A stretch of 64,000 nucleotides of DNA, from assembly GCA_012064415.1 (NCBI GenBank), contig SSNU01000119.1, forward strand, positions 679,911-743,910, in the 5' to 3' direction. This document shows, one piece after another, positions 56,531 through 64,000 of the stretch (the stretch's first letter is position 1; each line of letters opens with the position of its first letter). Origin of the DNA: Gyrodactylus bullatarudis. Taxonomy: Eukaryota; Platyhelminthes; Monogenea; Gyrodactylidea; Gyrodactylidae. Under the pieces are notes generated by a model, which was not told where the DNA came from, searched no databases, and saw only the letters and a list, made by a program, of their open reading frames with translations. The translations under genes were made by a program, and so were the position numbers.

Positions 56531-56670
56531 CTGCAAAAAGTAATTGATTTATTTACAGTGTAAAGTGAAAAGTTGAAAAAAAAGAATTAAAATGTTTTGA
56601 ACAGGTGACAATTAAATATTTTATTTGCATAGACTTGGTGAGAATAGAATTTTGTTCTTTATCGATTAAT

Positions 56671-59600
56671 CTAACCCAGGAGATAGGCGAGCGTCTTGAA
56701 ATTTAGATCGAGATTTTTTCCTTTCTGACAAATTTTCAACTCCGCCTTATCGACGATAAAAGTGTCCTCAGCGTCAAGATCAATGAAAATCCCATTTTCA
56801 AAGGGTGGAAGTGACCTGGCAGCACTTTCATCTTTGAAAGCCTTGATTTGCAGTTTTATTTTATTCAAATCTATTCGAAATTAACATTAGATAATAATAA
56901 CAATATAGGGAAATACACTTATATGTAATGGGGACGCACTTAATTGAGATATTCTTAGTTCTGTGGAGAACTTGGAGAGAATTCTCTTTATTATGCAACT
57001 GACAGAGTCCCCATTGAAGATGGTCATGTTGTAGATTGTAAACAATCCAAAGGCCGAATCGGTAAGGCTCCTTAATTGAATGGTCGTGAATTGGGGCAGG
57101 TTTTCCTCATAGGAAAATTTGGCAATAGGACATTTTGGAGTTACATCCGATTGGATATTCTCATCCTCAGAATCCCGAGATGGTCGAATCTTTTGTAGGG
57201 AAAAAAGTTAAATTTCAATTTCAGTAGAAACAATTTCGGGGAAAACAACTCACGATTAAACTTTCAATGCCTAGGGAAGTTTGGAGGTACTTGTAATTGC
57301 TGTGGAAGATGGATTCCTCATGAATTGAAGTTTTTCCCTCGATAATTCCCCGGTCACCTTTCTCGAATCTTTCCTTGACCAATTGAACAAACGGCATGGC
57401 CTTCTTGACATGTACTGGTTTCATTGATTTCAATAGAGGCTTGAGTGCTGCACTTATAGCTGCATTACTAGGCAGTTCTCCATCTTGACTTGAGATATTT
57501 TCCCGAATGCAGTTGATTATGGTCATTTGCCATTCTGGGTAGGTTGAGCTGAACCAGATTTGAGCATGATTTGGAGGCTTTTGCTCTTCATTGGGTTGTT
57601 TGGCATTTTTTCCCTTCTTCTGGCCAGAATTTTTCATTTGAAGACGGAACTTGTGAATTGTCTCATCAAGGTACTCTGCTTCTTCCGTCAATGAGTCGTT
57701 AACCTGTCTAGAGAGTTTAGGCCAACTCTGGAGATGGATGAAGCCATCTCTCTTCAACGTTTTCATCCACAAATATTGGGTTATATGAGGGCATAGGGGA
57801 TTAATTAAGATGAGCTGCACCTCAATGTAACGATTAATGAGATCCCGATGGAGACTATTTGGCCCGAGAGACTGACAGACTAGAATATAACGATCTCTAG
57901 CAGATTGAAGCTCGTAAAAGGCCAGCTTGACAACTTCTTTGAAGCTGTGCTTTGCATAGGCTTGATCTGACATTTCAATGATCCGGTTAATTTCACTAGT
58001 GAGAAAGAGTATGAATATTTTGAATATTGCTGAAATTGAAGCCAATAATTTCTTACTTGTCAAATACTGCGTCAGCGTGTTGTGCCAACCTACCAGTTCT
58101 GAGATTCCCGGGATTATCAGACATTTCTTGTATTGTGGTCTTGATCCAACTGTAGAGATTATAAAGACGAAGGAATCCAGCTTCACACATGGACTCTTCC
58201 ATGTTTGCATCTTCCAATGTGTCTCCAGCATCCGCTAGAGCCAATCTTATTCCTAAAACATTGGATTAAATTGATCAAGGTATAATAAATGGGAGTTTTC
58301 CCTGCTAATTTGTACTGAAATTATTCATCTAAGCGATGTAAGGTAATAGAGTTATGATATAATTCTTACCATCGGATGAATACTTTTCAATGCTTTCGGC
58401 TAGAGTGAGAAAATTTCCGGTTTGCTTCGACATCTTCTCAGAGTTGAGTAGAAGGTGACCATTGGCTCGTATTTCCTTAGGCCATTTAGTTTGAATATCA
58501 TTTGGCCACATTGCGACATGATTATAAAGGTAGTAAGTCAGATGGTTTGGAATGAGATCTTTACCACTAACTCTTAGATCAACTCCGTACCAGTATTCGA
58601 ACTCAAATCTAAGACGATCTAGTTTATCCTTGGTTAAACTGGGACAATCTTTGCAAATATTCTCGGGATCCCCTTTATTTAGGAATATATAGTCCCAGAC
58701 CTCGGGAGACATGTCCTCTGGGCTAGGTAGATAAAAAGGATATAGAGATAAATAAGGCTTACTTAATTTCAATAGGGCCTGTACTCATTCCATCGAGATT
58801 GTCAATACCTTGAAGGAGGTGGGCAACAGTGTAGTAGGCCATGTAAATGGTTGAATCGCTTAGTGATTCAATCATCCAATTATTGTCCCAAGGAAGTTTA
58901 GTTCCAAGACCAAATGTCCGACTACAAGCGTGATCCTGAAGCCATGCAAGAGAGGATTCGAAATTTCTCCTGGTATCATCAGTAAGAGTCAACTGATCCA
59001 AGGCTTTTTTTGTCTGAGCTTTCCATTCAGGACTGGAATATTCGAGGAACCATTGGTCACAGAGAGAAACAACAGCAACATCTCCACTTCGGGAAATTAC
59101 TTCTTTTTCCGGTTCATAATAAACCAGAGCTAGACCTTGTTGGATGAGTTCATCTTGAATCTTCTTTTTGGCATCTTGAATTCTGGAGCCTTTGTAATGA
59201 CCAACTAATAAAACCTAAGTTGAATCAAGGTTTAAAACAATCCAGAGAATTAAATGTTATAAGCATACCCCATCGTAAAAACCAGCCTTGTAAACTAAAT
59301 TTTTGGCTTCTGTCAACTTTTCTTTATCATTTTGACTTTGAATTTTCATGTCCTCCACAACTTTTTGAGCAGCATTTCTTCCAAAGTTGGGGGTCTCAAT
59401 TATTTCTATTGGCTCGAATTGATGAACCATCTCATCTTTGATTCCGTATTTTTCACAGAGGGCCTTTTTGTTTTTAAGATCTCTCAAGGCAGTGAAATCA
59501 TCAGGCGAGTCAGATGGCACTGAGGTGACAACGCCAGTGCCTTTATTCGCAGAAATGGACAACATAGGAAGTGCATAGATTTCTTTGTATTTACAAGAAA

Positions 59601-60768
59601 GTGGAGCTGATAGTTTTGATCCCAGTAAGACAGCACCCCTGAATGTGGCAATGACATCAACTTGGCCAATGTTTTCAGGATCCAAAATATTTTGATAAGC
59701 CATATTCAAGGCAGATCTATTGGTGCAGATAAAAATACAATTGTATTTTTTGGATTTAACTGCTGAATATTCTATATCAGGATGAAGCCAACAATTTGTC
59801 TGGCCGTACATAGTTTCAGGGCGAAGGGTAGCAGCTACAAGATATATGGGTTCTTTACAGTCCTTAAGAGCTTCCGGCGGTGAAGACAAAAGCTTCAACT
59901 TGATCAGGGTGTACTCTTGTGGACAAACACCCTCTCCAGAGCTGCGTTCATGATCCATGCAAGGTTGATTGTCCTTGGGAGAGAAGATGGTGTATCGTTT
60001 ACCGAATTTAATGAGCCCCTTTTCTTTGAGACGGATAAACTGCCAACGGACAAATGAATCATAGAATGGGTTTTCGTTTGTAGTAATAAATGCTCTGCGA
60101 AAATCAGCCTTAACACCCAACTTCGAGACATCATTCATGCAAACATCAGGGAAATATCTCAACCAATAAGATGGTTCAGCAAATTTACCGATTTCTTCGT
60201 CCTTTAGTCCGAGTGCCCGCATAATTTCCCATTGATATTTTTTACCCCCAGACTTGGCTGCGGCTTTACTTTTTTTACTCTTGGACTTGTCGAAATTCTA
60301 TTTCAATGGGATAAACTAAAATTGTAACATACTGCTTCTTCAATAGTTGCTTTAATTTCTGTTGGCTCATCAGCGGGAAAAATGGGGGGATTTCCATATA
60401 ATTCAATTTCTCTTTGAAGCTTTTTAGCAGAAGCAAGAATCGGAGTACCGGTACAATGGAAAGCAAAAGGAAATAGAGATCTTTTACCCTTGAGAGTTTG
60501 ATATGACATGGCAAACTAAACAATAGAGATAAATTGAGATTACTTCACATTTGGATAAAGAAAAAGCATGCCCTAAATGAAGTCGTCCGTTCATGTAAGG
60601 ATAAGGAAAAGTTACGATGTATTTGTTTTTTCTTGAAATTAGATAAAAATTTTACTTAATAGATGAGGTAGCATCAAGATTAAAACTTTTATTTTTTTTC
60701 CAAAGTTCCTGTATTTCATCTTGAATACTAAGGAATTCTTCAAGTTTTTGGGTCCCTTTTCGTGTCAT
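56671..60768 (-). CDS. LARS1: cytosolic leucyl-tRNA synthetase
   Basis: Charges tRNA-Leu; in animals it also senses leucine for mTORC1. Exon 1 (60768-60656) starts [13 protein letters not shown]. Exon 2, after a 24-nt intron, has [17 protein letters not shown] (HIGH motif); a 28-nt intron follows. Next come [18 protein letters not shown] and the CP1 editing domain ([28 protein letters not shown]). The KMSKS loop is [14 protein letters not shown] at about 58420-58450. The anticodon-binding and C-terminal eukaryote-specific regions run to the stop at 56671. It lies divergently to SRC. Confidence 0.95.
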
Positions 60769-60883
60769 GTTACAAATTTTTTTAATTTGTCAAAAAAACT
60801 AAACAAACATAAATTACTTTTACCAAAACCTGAAAAACTTTTAAACAATACTTATTATAAAATTATTAAGGACAAATGTAATC
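60769..60883. promoter_or_regulatory. 115-bp divergent promoter LARS1/SRC
   Basis: Short AT-rich spacer between the two start codons. No defined core element seen. Confidence 0.5.
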
Positions 60884-62010
60884 ATGGGTGCCTGTGTCTC
60901 TAGAAATAATGATCATTTCAATAAATTAGATTTTCCAAATTCGAATTTAACCCAAAATTGTTTGAAGAATAAATCGCTAGTCTCACCGCTTTATGAAGAT
61001 GGTTATCCTTCCATTGTTCAGAAAAATGAAATAAAAAATACCAGAATCGAACTCATATCACTATTTGATTATAAAGCAAGAACTCAAGATGAAATTTCCA
61101 TGCAAAAAAATGATTTGTTAGTGGCCCTAAATCAAAAGTAAATCTTTTAATAACATTTTCAAAGTGATAATGAGTGGTGGTTCGTTGAGAATCTCAAAAC
61201 AACTCTGAAAGGTTATGTCCCTTCTAGTTTTGTTTCCATCAAAGATACCCTTGAAGCAGAAGAGTTAGTTGAATATCAAGCCGAAACAACATATTTTATA
61301 ACTATCTTTTTAGGTGGTTTATTCCAAAACTTTCTCGAAAAGAATCCGAAAGACTCCTTCTCAAGAAGGGTAACAAAAGAGGAACATTTCTGATAAGAGC
61401 AAGTGAAACTACTCAGGGAACTCTTACATTATCCATGAGAGATTTAGAAAATGGTCGTGGTGGAGACCAAAACTCACAACGGGATGTTGTAAAGCATTTC
61501 AGAATTAGAATTGATCCAGATTCAAGATATTTTATTACAACTAAGAAATATTTCAAGAACCTTAAAGAATTAGTTTATTATCATAGTGAATCAGCTAATG
61601 GACTTTGTTGTAAGCTTACTCAGCCTTGTCCTAGGCCCACACCAATCACTGCAGACTTGTCCATTCAAACCAAGAATAAATGGGAAATTTCTCAGAAATC
61701 AATCAGGCTGTTGGAGAAACTAGGAGCTGGTCAATTTGGCGAAGTATGGCGAGCTATTTGGAATAATACAACAGAGGTTGCAGTCAAAACTCTTAAGCCA
61801 GGCTCAATGTCAAAAGAAGAGTTTCTAAAGGAAGCTAAAATTATGAAATCTGTCCAGCACCCTAAGCTTGTTCGATTGTATGCTGTTTGTCTTGAAGATC
61901 CCATTTACATTATAACAGAGTTGATGCCATCTGGAAGTCTCCTTGAATATTTAAGAGATGGTCTTGGAAAATCTCTTGAATTCGAAGTTTTGGTCGACAT
62001 AATGGAACAG
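60884..62010 (+). CDS. SRC: Src-family tyrosine kinase, 5' part (runs off window)
   Basis: Membrane-anchored non-receptor tyrosine kinase. The start MGACVSR supplies the myristoylated Gly2 and a palmitoylatable Cys. The SH3 domain (LFDYKARTQDEIS) is split by a 27-nt intron and continues EWWFVENLKTTLKGYVPSSF. SH2: WFIPKLSRKESERLLL, GTFLIRASETTQGTLTLS and KHFRIRID, ending in GLCCKLTQPCPRP as in Src-type kinases. The kinase N-lobe has the Gly loop LGAGQFGEVWRA, the catalytic Lys in EVAVKTLK, and ITELMPSGSLLEYLRDG at the hinge. The last visible exon ends at a GTGAGA donor after IMEQ. The HRD, DFG and regulatory C-terminal tyrosine lie beyond the window. Src, Fyn and Yes cannot be separated here. 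Confidence 0.93.
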
Positions 62011-64000
62011 GTGAGATACGAAAGTCATTTTTAAATTTGTATATTTTAGCATAGAGATCCATCAAGTTCTTGAAAATCTACAAATTGATAATAGTAATTA
62101 AGCGTTTCATATTTATTAAGCTATTAGAAGATGTCGTTATGCATATTTAACCCTCTCGTACCAATTTGATTGCGAGACCAGATATAGAATCAATATATAT
62201 ATATATTTGGAATCATCATGCTAGGATAGAAATAATCGTGCATTGATAATTTGAAAAAGTGTCTTTTTTGAGCAATTTTGATACATTTTTCCTTTCTACT
62301 TATTAGCGACGATATATAGAGTTTTTAGATTTTTTTCATCTACAGTCTTTGAAATTGTATCCAAATTCTGAAATTATCTTTTCTTGTGAAAGATTGACAA
62401 TCAACTTTGGGTAGAAGAGGATTAGATTAGTAATTAATTAATAAGTTAATAATTAGGGTGGTCACATAATAGCATTTTTTCGGAAAAGAATAGCACAATT
62501 TTAAAAATAATGTAGCATTTTATATTTTACTACTTTTGAGTAAATTTTTTTTTCGTTTAATGACAACAGTTGCCTGATTTTCTCAAAAATATTTTGAGCT
62601 TGCTGACTCAAAGTCATGCTAGTGTTTAGAACGAACAAAGGATTATTGGTGAATAAAGCTTTATTTTCGTCGGTTCTCTCTTCAGACCAACCACAGATAC
62701 ATTTGTAAAGTTGATTGATATAAAGTTGGGAATCCATGATTTTTACAGAAATCTAAATATTTTCATGAAGAATTCGAATTTGTTATAGATTTTCTGAAAT
62801 CCTACTCATGTTACCCACTTTTACCATTGAATAAAAAAATTATTTTTATGAAAAATATGGTCATTTTTCAAATTCCCATTTGGCGCTAAAATGCCATTTT
62901 TTCGAACTTTGAGCTAAAAATTTTTGTTGATTTGAATGTGAGAGGCTGATCGAAAGAGTTTTTTCAGAATTAAGATTAGACAAGAAAACCAATTCAACTG
63001 AATCTGATCTTATGCATAACCTCATTATCGTTTGGAAGCGGAATTTCGATTTTTTGATCATTTTCACTACTTGAAAATCAATCACTAATTCAAAATCTCT
63101 CGAAAATGGGGAAACTGTCGATAATTTGACGGTGCTATTCAGCTTTATTATCTAGTCTTGATCCCGAAAATCAATTTTTGATCATTCTCCCACATTCAAA
63201 TCAACAAAAATTTTTAGCTCAAAGTTCGAAAAAATGGCATTTTAGCGCCAAATGGGAATTTGAAAAATGACCATATTTTTCATAAAAATAATTTTTTTCA
63301 GAATTTTTTTATTCAATGGTAAAAGTGGGTAACATGAGTAGGATTTCAGAAAATCTATAACAAATTCGAATTCTTCATGAAAATATCGAGATTTCTGTAA
63401 AAATCATAGATTCCCAACTTTATATCAATCAACTTTATATTACATGCAAGTTTAAGGAACATTATAAAATCTGACCAATAGCAATTATTCATCCTAGATT
63501 AACCAATGGGGGTTGAATGTGCTCATACTCTTGGGACTGTGAGGAAAATAAAGCTTTATTCACCAATAATCCTTCGTTCGTTCTTAACACTAGCATGGCT
63601 TCGAGTCAGCAAGCTCAAAATATTTTTTTCGATTGGGTGAAGCAGAATATTGTGTCTTAACGTGTGATCAGAAATTTAATTATAGAACGAATAAAGTCAA
63701 ATAATATCCTAAGCTTAAAATCAGATCAGGAGATTGAGACGCCTTAGAAACAGCATGACTCAGATAAAGAAACAATAATAAAAAAATAGGATTCGATTTT
63801 AAACAGCAAAATTATATCCTTGATGCTCAAGAATCCTAATTCTCATGAAAATTCTAAAAACATATCAAAAGTATGAATGAAAATAAGAAGATGCCAAATA
63901 TTTCACAAATAAAGATCTCTATTTCGGGCATACTCATCAGTGTGATACATGCCATATAAGTACATTTTTTAGAATTTTATAAGGGACCTTATTGGTCCGA
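62011..64000. other. large SRC intron (open at window end)
   Basis: At least 1,990 bp without a recognisable kinase exon, far longer than most introns here. It carries a (TA)n tract near 62196-62209 and a large foldback repeat. Confidence 0.6.
62583..63629. repeat. large imperfect inverted-repeat (foldback) element
   Basis: The left arm starts TCAAAAATATTTTGAGCTTG and pairs with a right arm ending CAAGCTCAAAATATTTTTTT. Further pairings include AATAAAGCTTTATT (left 62653, right 63548) and ATGGTCATTTTTCAAATTCCC (left) against GGGAATTTGAAAAATGACCAT (right). The unpaired centre is about 62950-63190. The right arm has extra unmatched DNA at 63446-63539. No transposase frame is seen, so it is a non-autonomous foldback or MITE-like element. 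Confidence 0.82.

Noticed and set aside
62501..62737. 78-aa minus-strand frame in the SRC intron
   Set aside because: Lies in the arm of the foldback element; the matching right arm does not keep the frame, so coding is unlikely.

Overview
This window is nuclear DNA of an animal. It carries two collagens (a basement-membrane type IV chain and a fibrillar chain with a COLFI propeptide), a Src-family kinase, a GABP-beta subunit, a telobox-Myb protein, WDR11, RTEL1, PIGA and a gustatory-receptor-like protein. The DNA is AT-rich, the coding exons are dense, and many introns are only 24-31 nt long. Divergent gene pairs can share fewer than 120 bp. This fits a streamlined invertebrate genome. Introns of this size are known from simplified parasitic animals such as dicyemids, but the clade cannot be fixed from this sequence alone.

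Layout. 1-2758: no gene seen. 2759-9470 (+): collagen IV, 15 exons, about 1,764 aa. 10856-11515 (+): CTR1 copper transporter. 12036-13707 (+): seven-TM gustatory-receptor-like protein. 14608-19472 (+): fibrillar collagen, 10 exons, about 1,354 aa. 19473-21499: no gene seen. 21500-24835 (-): two EF-hand-type genes and an unknown Asn/Ser/Gln-rich protein. 25337-26089 (+): telobox-Myb protein. 26177-27356 (-): GABPB. 27639-30247 (+): unknown 764-aa protein. 30560-31590: decayed LINE. 31708-32907 (+): ribosomal protein L4. 33227-37976 (+): RTEL1 helicase. 38052-38513 (-): small membrane protein. 38574-39956 (-): PIGA. 40000-42030 (+): MFSD13A/TMEM180. 42314-55080 (-): WDR11, with a nested transposon pair in one intron. 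55153-56099 (+): NUDT6-like Nudix protein. 56126-56530 (-): NR2C2AP. 56671-60768 (-): cytosolic leucyl-tRNA synthetase. 60884 to the window end (+): Src-family kinase, cut off inside a large intron.

Most genes are unrelated housekeeping or signalling genes packed back to back. Three divergent pairs have their start codons separated by only 43 bp (PIGA/MFSD13A), 72 bp (WDR11/NUDT6) and 115 bp (LARS1/SRC). The two collagens lie about 5 kb apart in the same orientation, with the copper transporter and the receptor between them.

The most distinctive structure is a Mutator-like element at 43932-48073. It has about 289-bp terminal inverted repeats (TIRs), a 9-bp target duplication and eight CTACAT motifs per TIR spaced at near-integral helical turns. 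Its right TIR is split by a Tc1/mariner-like element (46202-47918) that has its own 245-bp TIRs and a TA target duplication. Both transposase genes are damaged. A large imperfect foldback repeat in the SRC intron has a decayed relative downstream of collagen IV.
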